From: Acetobacterium sp. KB-1
GTDB taxonomy: Bacteria > Bacillota > Clostridia > Eubacteriales > Eubacteriaceae
NCBI RefSeq assembly: GCF_003260995.1
Contig: NZ_CP030040.1
Coordinates: 2,775,176-2,839,175 of the forward strand
Direction: 5' to 3'
DNA length: 64,000 bases
Positions 24,170 to 33,070 of this stretch are shown one piece after another. A model generated the notes under the pieces. It had not been told where the DNA came from, did no database searches, and saw only the letters and a list, made by a program, of their open reading frames with translations. Made by a program: the position numbers and the translations under genes. Each line of letters starts with the position of its first letter. Position 1 is the first letter of the stretch.

Positions 24170-24931
24170 TTAATGATTAAAAAATGCTTCAGCTCTTTCC
24201 ACCCATTCTTCGGGATGATAAGCACTGATTTCGGAATGCCGATAACCCGGCAATTCAATTAATTGACAGTTCTTAACAGTGGCTTGGAATAACGCTCCGG
24301 ACGCTTTAATACACTTCATTTCCTTACTACCATACCAGTAAATGATATCGCTCTGGCTGTTTTTTAAACTGTCTTTCAGTTCATATTTGTAATAGGTGTA
24401 AAAAACCCGATTCATTGTTGCTACTTTAACAGCCGGGATATCTCGCAAATATAACTTGGCAATATCATCAGGTAAATGCATTTGTTTGGGAAGCATCGTT
24501 AGTGCCCACTGATTAAATTTTTTTGAAAACATCCATTTGCCAAAATGCTTATAGACAAAGAGACTGTATTTCAAAAGAGCTGGCTGGGGAATACACAGGC
24601 CACTTTCGATAATTGCTTTTTCGGCAAGGTTCGCTCTTCTTGATAAGAGTTCAATGGCGATCTGTCCGCCCAGCGAAACCCCACTAAGGGCGAAAAGTTT
24701 GCCATCATTGTTGTGATCAATGTAATCAAGTAATTGACTGGCAATTTCTTCAGTAGAGGTATAAGGAACTTCAGCTTCTTCGCCGTGTCCGTCGATTACC
24801 GGTAAGATCACATGGTATTTATGCTGCAATAATCGGGCTTCCTGTAAATAAAGCCAATAGGACCAACCGGCACCGTGAATGAGCATGATCGATGGTAAGT
24901 TTTTATCTCCGTATTCATAGAACTTCATCAT
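24170..24931 (-). CDS. Alpha/beta hydrolase
   Basis: The 253-residue protein has the HGAGWSYW oxyanion region (near 19-26), the nucleophile elbow GVSLGG with Ser86, an Asp in the region YWYGSKEMKC and a late His (GYRHSEIS). It lacks a signal peptide. The substrate is unknown; the fold covers esterases, lipases and C-C hydrolases. It forms a two-gene unit with the upstream TetR gene, with 20 bases between them, and so is probably derepressed by a ligand of that regulator. Confidence 0.85.
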   Translation of the reverse strand: MMKFYEYGDKNLPSIMLIHGAGWSYWLYLQEARLLQHKYHVILPVIDGHGEEAEVPYTSTEEIASQLLDYIDHNNDGKLFALSGVSLGGQIAIELLSRRANLAEKAIIESGLCIPQPALLKYSLFVYKHFGKWMFSKKFNQWALTMLPKQMHLPDDIAKLYLRDIPAVKVATMNRVFYTYYKYELKDSLKNSQSDIIYWYGSKEMKCIKASGALFQATVKNCQLIELPGYRHSEISAYHPEEWVERAEAFFNH

Positions 24932-24951
24932 TGTATTCCTTTCGTTGTCTG

Positions 24952-25533
24952 CTAAAATAATTCATCTAACATGTTTTCGATCAGCTGGAGGATCATTTTC
25001 TCAATCCCGGCTTTTACCAATATATCTTTATTTTGGAGGGTGAGATTCATGAGCTGAATCCAGTTAATGACTGCATCGAGATCATATTGCTCTTTTTTTT
25101 CGCTCGCATGGCGTAAATTTCTTTCCATTTCTGTTTTTATATCGGTCATTTTATGAAAACAGTCGCCGGGAAGTCTGGTGAATAAAAGCTGAAGATCTTC
25201 CCTTGTCAGAAAACGATAGACATTATTCTCATCGCTTAAAAACATGCAATCGTATAGTTCGCGCAAATCATTGCGTTCAAGGTGCCCCTTTGCTTTAATA
25301 ATTTCGTCAAGCTTATGATTTATGCTTTGCTGGTAAGCATTAGCAAGTTCATAAACCAACATTTCTTTTGAGTTAAAAAAATTATAAAAGGTCCCTTGAG
25401 CAATGCCTACGCTTTTTGTAAGCGCATGAATACTCATTTTTTTTAGACCATGTTGTTTGATGAGTTCCAAGCCAACGATCATAAGCTGATTTCTGATTTC
25501 TTGTCGTTTTTCGTTTGAATATATTTTTGGCAC
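24952..25533 (-). CDS. TetR family regulator of the hydrolase operon
   Basis: The 193-residue protein has an N-terminal TetR DNA-binding domain (about 10-56; SIHALTKSVGIAQGTFYNFF) and a helical C-terminal part. It is the first gene of the unit with the alpha/beta hydrolase. A perfect 15-bp inverted repeat lies 13 bases before its start, overlapping the transcript start region, so autoregulation is very likely. Confidence 0.92.
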   Translation of the reverse strand: MPKIYSNEKRQEIRNQLMIVGLELIKQHGLKKMSIHALTKSVGIAQGTFYNFFNSKEMLVYELANAYQQSINHKLDEIIKAKGHLERNDLRELYDCMFLSDENNVYRFLTREDLQLLFTRLPGDCFHKMTDIKTEMERNLRHASEKKEQYDLDAVINWIQLMNLTLQNKDILVKAGIEKMILQLIENMLDELF

Positions 25534-25545
25534 GCTTCACCTCTC

Positions 25546-25611
25546 AATAATATGAATATAGATAAAATATATTCATATTATTAGTATAGACCAGAATTAT
25601 TTTTTTGTCAA
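25546..25611 (-). promoter_or_regulatory. TetR promoter and perfect inverted-repeat operator
   Basis: On the reverse strand TTGACA (25606-25611), 17 bp and TATACT (25583-25588) form a near-consensus promoter. Immediately downstream, AATAATATGAATATA (25546-25560) and TATATTCATATTATT (25568-25582) are perfect 15-bp arms with a 7-bp centre, abutting the -10 box. Confidence 0.88.
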
Positions 25612-25764
25612 CGCATCGGTTATTCTGATAAAATTTTAAGTATTGACAGCGATCCAATTAAATTATAGTATTTGATAAAGCGAGTTACTCACCTAAAGAA
25701 ATAGGAAAACGTGAGTCATAAGCGGTTAAATCAGTAGATTTTAAATAAATGGGAGGTAATTTTT

Positions 25765-26217
25765 ATGGAAGATAACCTGATCGCACCCTGTGGCATGAAT
25801 TGCAGCTTGTGTGTCGCCTATCAAATGAAAAAAGGAGATTTGAAAAAGCAGGGATTTAATCGAAAATACTGTCCCGGCTGTATTCCCAGAGGTGAAAACT
25901 GCACCCACATGGGCGATCGGTGTGAGTTACTCAAAAATGGGCGGGTTCGTTTTTGTTATGAATGCGGTGAGTTTCCTTGTAAACGATTAAAGGGATTGGA
26001 TAAGCGTTATCGGACTAAATATCATATGAGTATGATTAAAAACCTCCAAGCACTTCAGAAAAATGGGATGGTAGCTTTTCTAGAGAGCGAAAAAAAACAG
26101 TGGGCGTGTCCCAAATGTGGCGAACCAATTTGTTGTCATAACGGTCTCTGTCTGCATTGTGATCTCGAGATTTTGCGAGAAAATCGCCGATACCGCTGGA
26201 ATGAAGAAGACGCCTGA
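25765..26217 (+). CDS. DUF3795 cysteine-rich protein
   Basis: The 150-residue protein begins with the APCGMNCSLCVAY block typical of DUF3795 proteins and contains about 15 cysteines, including a C-terminal zinc-ribbon-like pair (CPKCGEPICC and CLHCDLE). Metal binding, zinc or an iron-sulfur cluster, is likely. The family is common in anaerobic Firmicutes and archaea and its function is not known. A good ribosome site (GGGAGG) supports the start. The following AraC/GyrI-like regulator lies 90 bases downstream on the same strand. Confidence 0.8.
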   Translation: MEDNLIAPCGMNCSLCVAYQMKKGDLKKQGFNRKYCPGCIPRGENCTHMGDRCELLKNGRVRFCYECGEFPCKRLKGLDKRYRTKYHMSMIKNLQALQKNGMVAFLESEKKQWACPKCGEPICCHNGLCLHCDLEILRENRRYRWNEEDA

Positions 26218-26307
26218 CTAGCCAGAGTATTAAAAAAACACCGGGAACATGGCAAGACAGAGGACATGAATCGAAATGTGTAAGTTAAAGAATAGGAAAA
26301 GGGCGGT

Positions 26308-27141
26308 ATGGTTACAAATGAATTGGTCAGCAAAGCGATTGAGTATATTGTTGAAAACCTGAATGAGGAAATCACAATCGAAGATGTGGCGGATTATTGC
26401 CATTTGTCCAAATATTATTTTTGCAGAATTTTTAAAGCCGAAACAGGTGAAGGGGTCTATGCCTTTATCAAGCGCCTGAAAATGGAACAAAGCGCCATTG
26501 AAATGAAGCTTGGCAAGAATAAATCGATTACCGATATCGGGATGACCTATGGCTACAGTTCGTCAAATTACAGCACCGCCTTTAAGAAGCACCATCACCT
26601 TTCCCCGGCGGAATTTCGCAAAACCGTGAATGCCATCTGTGCCCCGCATCCGTATATTTCCGATCATCTGGCAAAATTTCAATCCTTTGAAGAATACAAC
26701 CAGAAGATTGAGATCAGAGAGTTAGCGGATTTTTGGGTGATCTATGAGCGGTATCTGGGAAATTATCTTGACCTGGGAGAGCAGTGGTTGACCTTTGTTG
26801 CGAAGTATCAAGCGTATGTCAATTGCGATGCCCTTCTTATTGAACGTTTTTACGATGATCCTTCCATTACCAAGGTTAGCCAATGTTTGTATGATCTTTG
26901 TATGACCGTTGATGCGAACTTAAGGCTTGAGAATACGACCAGCATTGAGGGCGGAAAATTTGCCATTTACCGCTTTGATGGGTTGATCAAGGATATCTAT
27001 GAGAGTCTTCAGGGCATTTTTAATATCTGGTTGCCAAACAGTGGTTATAAAATGGATGAGCGCTATGGACTTGATATTTATCGCAAGATTGATCGAGAAA
27101 ACAGTCATGTGATCATGGATTTGTGTATTCCCATTAAATAA
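26308..27141 (+). CDS. AraC-family regulator with GyrI-like effector domain
   Basis: This 277-residue protein has an N-terminal AraC DNA-binding domain with two helix-turn-helix units (about 8-105; YCHLSKYYFCRIF and ITDIGMTYGYSSSNYSTAFKKHH) and a C-terminal GyrI/SoxR-type small-molecule binding domain (about 125-277). This plan is shared by Rob/TipA-like multidrug regulators. The target genes are unknown; the downstream cysteine-rich gene and flavodoxin are candidates by position only. Confidence 0.88.
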   Translation: MVTNELVSKAIEYIVENLNEEITIEDVADYCHLSKYYFCRIFKAETGEGVYAFIKRLKMEQSAIEMKLGKNKSITDIGMTYGYSSSNYSTAFKKHHHLSPAEFRKTVNAICAPHPYISDHLAKFQSFEEYNQKIEIRELADFWVIYERYLGNYLDLGEQWLTFVAKYQAYVNCDALLIERFYDDPSITKVSQCLYDLCMTVDANLRLENTTSIEGGKFAIYRFDGLIKDIYESLQGIFNIWLPNSGYKMDERYGLDIYRKIDRENSHVIMDLCIPIK

Positions 27142-27330
27142 CGCAAGAATTCAGAAGTAATGACGCAGACTTTCTTTTATAATGATAATTGTCAAGGGAC
27201 AGCGGTCGGTTTAAAAGAGGTCTGTTTTTGATTTTTTGAAAATCTTTAATGTGAAACCTTATATAGAAAAGATACAGCAATCAATTAAGCCGATCAGTCC
27301 ATCAATAAAACAAAAATGGAGGAGTTTAAT

Positions 27331-27879
27331 ATGTTTGATATCAGAAAAATGCAGGAACAGGTTATTTATCAGGCGGTCAAAGATAAAAGCAATGAGGATA
27401 TCGCCAAAGCAATCGTTTTTGGCTCCGATAAACAGGTAAAAACCGAGGATAACCCGACATGGGTAAAAGTGACGATGGAACGGCTGGAAAATCAATTCGA
27501 TCAGGCTGGCGTTTTACAGATCCGGAGAAACTGTCAGTGCGGCTACGGCATGGATGAGAAATTGGCGCTGGTAAAAGAGCTGGTTGCAGCATCAGCGAGT
27601 TTGGAAGAATTCGGGAATCAGGATCGGGCCAATGCGGCGGGGCTTTATAGTGATAATGGTGAACTTTATCTGCAATTTCATTTTTGTCCCTGTCCCATGC
27701 TGGAAGGAGTTGATCGCCTGGAAACCGATACCTGGTGTCAATGTACCACTGGTTACAGCCAGGTGCTTTTTGAAAAAGCGTTTCAGTGTCAAGTTGAGGT
27801 GGAGCTCCTGAAAAGCATCAAAATGGGTGATGATAAATGCCTGATGAAGATTATTCCGCAAAAAAATATCTGGAAGTAA
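27331..27879 (+). CDS. Cysteine-containing protein of unknown function
   Basis: The 182-residue product starts at ATG 27331, preceded by GGAGGAG; an in-frame ATG at 27316 lies upstream of that site and is less likely. Two cysteine clusters stand out: NCQCGYG (near 66-72) and FCPCPML plus WCQCTTGY (near 112-138), followed by a C-terminal GDDKCLMKI that resembles the end of 4-vinyl-reductase or thiazoline-hydrolase-like small-molecule domains. I do not recognise the family with confidence. Metal or cofactor binding is possible. Confidence 0.6.
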   Translation: MFDIRKMQEQVIYQAVKDKSNEDIAKAIVFGSDKQVKTEDNPTWVKVTMERLENQFDQAGVLQIRRNCQCGYGMDEKLALVKELVAASASLEEFGNQDRANAAGLYSDNGELYLQFHFCPCPMLEGVDRLETDTWCQCTTGYSQVLFEKAFQCQVEVELLKSIKMGDDKCLMKIIPQKNIWK

Positions 27880-28020
27880 AGATTAAGACATCATCAGAAG
27901 AAATACAGAAGATCATAACCGAAATTTTGGCGTGCAAAAATGATTTGGCTTGGCGGTTCATGGGTATAAGCTAGTTTATAAAACAATTAAAGGGTGAATC
28001 GGAAAGGGGTCAATAGAAAA

Positions 28021-28503
28021 ATGAACACTGCGGTTATTTATTATTCACTACAAGGAAATATGGATTTAGTTGCCCGGAAAATTGGCGAAAATGAGGCCGT
28101 TGATCTATTCAGGCTGATTCCCCAAAAGAAATACCCGACTGGAAAAATTAGCAAATATTTATGGGGCGGTAAAAGTGTGACCTTTGGAGAACGGCCTAAA
28201 CTAACAAATCCGACCATCGACCTGGATCACTATGAGGTTCTGGTCATTGGCACACCGATTTGGGCCGGAACATGGACACCCCCACTGAATACCTTTCTTC
28301 ACGATTACAGCATTATCGGGAAAAAGATTATTCTGACCGCAACCCACCAAGGCGGTGGAGCCGACAAATGCTTTGAAAAAATGAAGGCAAGTCTTAATGG
28401 AAATACGATTGTCGGCACGTTTCAATTTAAGGAACCGCTCCAGCAGATGGATGCAAATATCGATGAAAAAATAGAAGAAATTAGAACCCTGATTGAAAAT
28501 TAA
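28021..28503 (+). CDS. Flavodoxin-like protein
   Basis: The 160-residue protein begins with a flavin-binding phosphate loop (YYSLQGNMD) and holds the flavodoxin-fold segment VIGTPIWAGTWTPPL around residues 75-90. It should bind FMN and carry electrons or reduce a small substrate. ATG 28021 is preferred over the in-frame GTG at 27994 because GGAAAGGGG lies between them at the proper distance. A strong terminator follows, so it ends its transcript. Confidence 0.85.
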   Translation: MNTAVIYYSLQGNMDLVARKIGENEAVDLFRLIPQKKYPTGKISKYLWGGKSVTFGERPKLTNPTIDLDHYEVLVIGTPIWAGTWTPPLNTFLHDYSIIGKKIILTATHQGGGADKCFEKMKASLNGNTIVGTFQFKEPLQQMDANIDEKIEEIRTLIEN

Positions 28504-28505
28504 GA

Positions 28506-28549
28506 AAAACTTCCTTATCCAAAGTATTGCGGATAAGGAAGTTTTCTTT
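28506..28549 (+). terminator. Intrinsic terminator
   Basis: AAAACTTCCTTATCC (28506-28520) and GGATAAGGAAGTTTT (28531-28545) form a 15-bp stem with a 10-nt loop, followed by CTTT. Confidence 0.9.
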
Positions 28550-28637
28550 AATTCTATTTCATGTTCTTACTGATCAGTATTGCCTCTCTGCTCGTGAGGA
28601 TTAGTAAAATAACCCAATACCTTGCTAAAAATAAATC

Positions 28638-28691
28638 TTGACAGATCGCATGATTTATTTTATTATTTAGTTATCGACCGACGGTCGATAA
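28638..28691 (+). promoter_or_regulatory. TetR promoter with palindromic operator
   Basis: TTGACA (28638-28643), 17 bp and TATTAT (28661-28666) are followed at once by TTATCGACC-GAC-GGTCGATAA (28671-28691), a perfect palindrome around a 3-bp centre. A near copy precedes the MFS gene at 29369. Confidence 0.88.
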
Positions 28692-28706
28692 AACAGGAGG
28701 CACTCA

Positions 28707-29330
28707 ATGAAGACAGTCAAAGAAGGAGAAGTCCGAAAACAGGAAATCCTCATGGTAGCCCGCGAGTTATTTGTAACAAAGGGCTACGAACAGACATCGG
28801 TGAATGATATTTTAAAAATCGTGGGTATCGCCAAAGGCACCTTCTATTATTATTTTAAATCCAAGGAAGAAGTGCTGGCCGCGATTATTCTGAATATTGT
28901 TGAAGAAGGTGCCAAACGGGCAGAACAAATTCTTAAGGACAAATCCGTGCCGCTGATTAGTCGGATGATGATGGCGATTATGGCCCAGTCCCCGGAGTTT
29001 GAAGGATCGGAGGCGATCAGGGACGAAATGCACAAGGTAGAAAATGCCAAACTGGAACAGTTTTACACCAAAGCCATGCTCAAACGGATGACCCCGCTAC
29101 TAGAAGATGCGGTTGCCGAAGGGGTTGAAGCCGATCTGTTTCATTTAAATTATCCCCGGGAAACGATTGAATCTATTTTACTGCTTGGTCATATGCTCTT
29201 TGACTGCAATATTATGGATTGGGAAGTAGAAGACTATCCGGAAAAAATCCAGAGCTATCTGGCCAATATGGAAAGAATGTTGGGGACAAAAGAAGGAGAA
29301 CTGAAGGACTTTTTACAAATGTTTGTCTAA
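28707..29330 (+). CDS. TetR family regulator of the export operon
   Basis: The 207-residue protein has a TetR helix-turn-helix (about 10-56; TSVNDILKIVGIAKGTFYYYFKSK) and a C-terminal ligand domain. Operator-like palindromes of the same sequence sit before this gene and before the following MFS gene, so it probably controls itself and the downstream MFS-ABC unit. Confidence 0.92.
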   Translation: MKTVKEGEVRKQEILMVARELFVTKGYEQTSVNDILKIVGIAKGTFYYYFKSKEEVLAAIILNIVEEGAKRAEQILKDKSVPLISRMMMAIMAQSPEFEGSEAIRDEMHKVENAKLEQFYTKAMLKRMTPLLEDAVAEGVEADLFHLNYPRETIESILLLGHMLFDCNIMDWEVEDYPEKIQSYLANMERMLGTKEGELKDFLQMFV

Positions 29331-29368
29331 CTTAAAAGTTGGCGGCATTTGTAAATTTTTTAGCCAGC

Positions 29369-29388
29369 TATCGACCGATGGTCGGTCA
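29369..29388 (+). promoter_or_regulatory. Second copy of the TetR operator before the MFS gene
   Basis: TATCGACC-GAT-GGTCGGTCA matches the operator at 28671-28691 at nearly every arm position. It lies 26 bases upstream of the MFS start. Confidence 0.8.
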
Positions 29389-29413
29389 ATGAATGTAATA
29401 AGGAGAAACAGAA

Positions 29414-30766
29414 ATGAAGCAACAAAAGATAATAGCAGGATTTCCAAATCAGAACGCCGCAATGAAAAAATTCAAGGTCCTGCTAGCAGGTGTTTTTATC
29501 TCCAGCATTGGCAGCGGCTTAACCGATTTTGGATTGGCGATCTATATTTTAAATCGAACCGGGTCGGTGAGTGCTACCGGAGTCTTTGCCGTTTGCGCCT
29601 TTCTGCCAGCGATACTGCTGGCGCCGGTGGGCGGGGTGTTGGCCGATCGTTATGACAGGCGACTGATGATGATTCTGGGTGAGCTGTTTTCCGGACTGGC
29701 ACTACTGATCTGTCTGGTAGCGGTGATGAGTTCTTACCCGTCGCTGGTGGCGATCTGTGTTGGCGCGGGTATTAGCTCGGTCTTTTCGGCTCTGACAGAA
29801 CCGGCTTTTAAGGCCACCATCACTGATCTCTTATCCGCTGCGGATTTTGCCCGGGCTGGCGGTATGGTTCAGTTGGCGAGCAGTGCCAAGCTGCTGATTG
29901 CTCCGGCTGTGGCTGGTTTGCTTTTGCAGGTAACGCCAGTGAGCAGTTTGATCATATTGGATATGCTGACGTTTTTTACCACAGTTTTGATCATCGCCTT
30001 TGTGAGAAAAGGTTTGGTTAGCAGAAAAAGAGCAGTAGCGAATTTGGATTTCATAAGTGAAATGAGCGATGGCATCACCGCTATCCGGAGCAAAAAGGGC
30101 ATTATGACGATGATTGCCATCATGACGATTACCACCTTCTGTCTGGGGTTTGTACAGATGTTAAGTAAGCCGCTGGTGCTAGCCATTGCCGGCGAAAGGG
30201 AGCTGGGGATTCTAACCACGGTGATTGCCATGGGAATGATGGCAGGAAGCCTTATTATCAGTATAATCAAACATCCAAAATCTTATGTGCAGATGCTATC
30301 GTTGGGATTGTTGGGTTGTGGAGTCTTTTTTGCATTGATTGGCATCAGTGAAAACCTGGTTCTGATAGCCGGGTTTGGATTTATGATGTTTGCCTTTATG
30401 CCAGCCATCCAAATTGGGGCGGAGGTGTTGATTCGAACCAATCTGGACAATACCGTTCAGGGCCGGGCTTTTGGTCTGATTGGTCTGATTACCCAGATGG
30501 GTTATATACTGGCCTTTATCGCCGCGGGAATTTTATCAGATCTAATCTTTGAACCTTTTATGCTGGGGAGCAGCAAACTGGCCATTCAAATTGGTGAAAT
30601 CATCGGCTATGGTGTGGGACGGGGTAATGCTCTGTTGATCATCATCACCGGAATCGGACTGCTCGTGGCCGGAATAGTGACGGCCCGGTTAAAAAGTGTC
30701 AGAACCCTGGAAAAGAAGGAGACTACTCATGAAACTTTTACTAAGTCTTATTCAAAAGGACTTTAA
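29414..30766 (+). CDS. MFS exporter
   Basis: This 450-residue protein has about 12 membrane segments and a motif A-like loop (GGVLADRYDRRLMM). It groups by eye with MefA/EntS-type exporters. It follows the TetR gene and its operator, and its 3' end overlaps the start of a MacB-like ABC permease gene. TetR, MFS, ABC permease and ABC ATPase thus form one export operon. The region is visibly richer in G and C than the 34-43 kb stretch, which may mark a different origin. Confidence 0.88.
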   Translation: MKQQKIIAGFPNQNAAMKKFKVLLAGVFISSIGSGLTDFGLAIYILNRTGSVSATGVFAVCAFLPAILLAPVGGVLADRYDRRLMMILGELFSGLALLICLVAVMSSYPSLVAICVGAGISSVFSALTEPAFKATITDLLSAADFARAGGMVQLASSAKLLIAPAVAGLLLQVTPVSSLIILDMLTFFTTVLIIAFVRKGLVSRKRAVANLDFISEMSDGITAIRSKKGIMTMIAIMTITTFCLGFVQMLSKPLVLAIAGERELGILTTVIAMGMMAGSLIISIIKHPKSYVQMLSLGLLGCGVFFALIGISENLVLIAGFGFMMFAFMPAIQIGAEVLIRTNLDNTVQGRAFGLIGLITQMGYILAFIAAGILSDLIFEPFMLGSSKLAIQIGEIIGYGVGRGNALLIIITGIGLLVAGIVTARLKSVRTLEKKETTHETFTKSYSKGL

Positions 30767-33059
30767 AAAAAATCCCGCCATTACCATGGCACTGGCGGTT
30801 TTTCTGATTCTGGCGGCGCTGTTGATGGCCGGTGGACTGCGGGTGGCGGGAACGATGATTTCCTCTTATGATGGGTTAGGCCAAAAGGCACTGCCTCCGG
30901 ATTACCTGCAGATTCATAAGGGCGAATATGAAGTCGCCGCTATGGATCGTTTTGCGGCGAGCCAGGACGGCATTGCAGATTTTCTTACCGTCAGGATGCT
31001 GACGATTAATAACGCTAACATTATCTATCATGGTGAAACTCTTGAAAAGGTACTGATGGATAACAGCTTTGTGGTTCAGAATGAGGGATTTGATTATTTG
31101 CTGGATATGGATAACCAGATCGCCACGGTTAAGGATGGAGAAATCGGGGTGCCGGTTTATTATGCCGAAACCCTGGGGATTGCTCCGGGCGATGTAATTA
31201 CCCTCAAAAAGGAAGGTTTTGTCAAAGCGTTAAAGGTTGCCACCATTATCCGGGATGCCCAGATGAATGTGGCGATGACCTCTTCGAAGCGGTTTCTGAT
31301 TAGTCCGGTCGATCAGGAAGCGCTCAGTCAGCACATGGGAGAATGGGAGGTTAGCTTTGAATTTTTGTTAAAAGAAGGGGTGGATACCGGGGTTTTGGAG
31401 CAAGCCTATCGGGCGGCCGAGCTGCCCGCCAATGGGGTAGCTATCACCGGTAGTCTGCTTAATCTTTTTAATGTGTTTTCTTATGGCCTGGTGGCTATGA
31501 TTATCATCGCGATTAGTCTGCTGTTGATTTTTATGGCGCTGCTCTGCCTGTCTTTTATTATCCGGGCAACCATGGCCGATGAGCAGGTATCCATTGGTGA
31601 GATGAAGGCCATCGGTTTTCCGGGAAAAGCCATCGCGACCCTGTACCAGTTGAAGTATCAGATTTTGATGGGGGTAGCCGGGATCATCGGTTATCTGGGT
31701 GCTATCCCATTTGGTAATTTCTTTTCGGTATCGGTGGTGCGTTATTGCGGAATGGGGAGTAGCCCAGGGCTAAAATGGGGGCTGCCGTTTATCGGCCTGC
31801 TGCTCCTAAGTGGCATGGTGGCTTGGGGATGCCATCGGGTTGTCAAAAAAAATCTGCGCAGCACCGTGGTAGAACTGCTTCGGGGCGCCGGGGGACGGCG
31901 TCGGGAGGGGCACTATACGCTGCCGTCCTCCGGCCTCAAACACCCCAATCTAACTATCGCCCTGGGGGAACTTGCCTGTAAATGGCGGGAATATGGGGTG
32001 ATCTTGCTGGTTTTTATTTTCTCGGCATTTTTGATGCTGTTGCCAATGAATATGAAACAGACCATTCAGGATCCGTCGTTTATTACCTATATGGGGGTGG
32101 GTGAATCAGATATTCGGATCGATATTAAGTATTCACCGCAGCTCACTCAGCAGCAGCAGCGGGTTTTGGCGATACTGGAGAATGATCCTGATATTGAGAA
32201 ATATGCCATTTATAAAAATGGCTATGTTCAGGCCGAAAACGACCAGGGTGAAGGGGTGAACATCCGGGTGGAAAGCGGCGATGAATCGGTTTTCCCGCTT
32301 GTCTATCTGGCGGGACAGGCACCGGTTGGCAAAAATGAGATCGCTTTGTCGTCAATGAATGCCGCGGAACTGGGGAAAAAAGTTGACGATGCGCTCGCAG
32401 TGGTTTATGGTGATGAAACCATGAACTTTAACGTCGTCGGGATTTATCAGGATATTACCTACGGCGGAAAAACGGCCAAGGCCGCCATTGACTTTAACAA
32501 TGAGGATGTTGAGGCCTATATCCTGTATCTGAGTCTGGCCGAAGGTGTCGATTTGGCTCTCAAAACCAATGAACTGCGCGGGGGGCTGCCGGATATCAAG
32601 GTCACCCCGGTGCCCAGCTTTATTGCCCAGACCCTGGGTGGGATTGTCGATAACCTGAGTCAGGTGGAAGCGGCGGCGATGGTGATTGCCTTAATGATAA
32701 GCGCACTAATCACAGTCATGTTTTTAAAACTGGTCATGGCTCGTGAACATAGTGCTATTGCGGTAAAAAAAGCGATCGGTTTCACTACCCGGGATATCCG
32801 CATCCAACTGGCGATCCGGATTCTGGTGATTCAAGGCCTTGGCATTTTGATTGGGACGGTGCTGGCCAATACCCTGGGTGAAGCGATCTTTAGCCTGATG
32901 CTGTCATCGATGGGGGCAACACGAATGACATTATTAATCCAACCGCTGAAAGCTTATCTGATTTGTCCAGCGGTACAGCTGCTGATGGTTGTCGTTGCAG
33001 TCATCGGTGTAACTCGGGCAGTCAAACAGTATCATATCAAAGAACAAATTATGGAATAG
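30729..33059 (+). CDS. FtsX/MacB-type ABC transporter permease
   Basis: The 776-residue protein has an N-terminal membrane helix, a large external domain, three membrane segments (about 255-385), then after a linker another helix (about 420-440), a second external domain and three C-terminal segments. This doubled FtsX plan fits BceB/YknZ-like or lipid-handling exporters. ATG 30729 with AAGGAG upstream is a better start than the in-frame GTG at 30696. The gene overlaps the MFS gene by 38 bases. It works with the ATPase encoded next, moving a peptide, lipid or antimicrobial compound. Confidence 0.88.
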   Translation: MKLLLSLIQKDFKKNPAITMALAVFLILAALLMAGGLRVAGTMISSYDGLGQKALPPDYLQIHKGEYEVAAMDRFAASQDGIADFLTVRMLTINNANIIYHGETLEKVLMDNSFVVQNEGFDYLLDMDNQIATVKDGEIGVPVYYAETLGIAPGDVITLKKEGFVKALKVATIIRDAQMNVAMTSSKRFLISPVDQEALSQHMGEWEVSFEFLLKEGVDTGVLEQAYRAAELPANGVAITGSLLNLFNVFSYGLVAMIIIAISLLLIFMALLCLSFIIRATMADEQVSIGEMKAIGFPGKAIATLYQLKYQILMGVAGIIGYLGAIPFGNFFSVSVVRYCGMGSSPGLKWGLPFIGLLLLSGMVAWGCHRVVKKNLRSTVVELLRGAGGRRREGHYTLPSSGLKHPNLTIALGELACKWREYGVILLVFIFSAFLMLLPMNMKQTIQDPSFITYMGVGESDIRIDIKYSPQLTQQQQRVLAILENDPDIEKYAIYKNGYVQAENDQGEGVNIRVESGDESVFPLVYLAGQAPVGKNEIALSSMNAAELGKKVDDALAVVYGDETMNFNVVGIYQDITYGGKTAKAAIDFNNEDVEAYILYLSLAEGVDLALKTNELRGGLPDIKVTPVPSFIAQTLGGIVDNLSQVEAAAMVIALMISALITVMFLKLVMAREHSAIAVKKAIGFTTRDIRIQLAIRILVIQGLGILIGTVLANTLGEAIFSLMLSSMGATRMTLLIQPLKAYLICPAVQLLMVVVAVIGVTRAVKQYHIKEQIME

Positions 33060-33070
33060 AGAGGACCGTC

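Noticed and set aside
27190-27235. Terminator-like hairpin ACAG...CTGTTTTTG after the AraC/GyrI gene
   Set aside because: Only four or five pairs are solid, so it is not convincing despite the T run.
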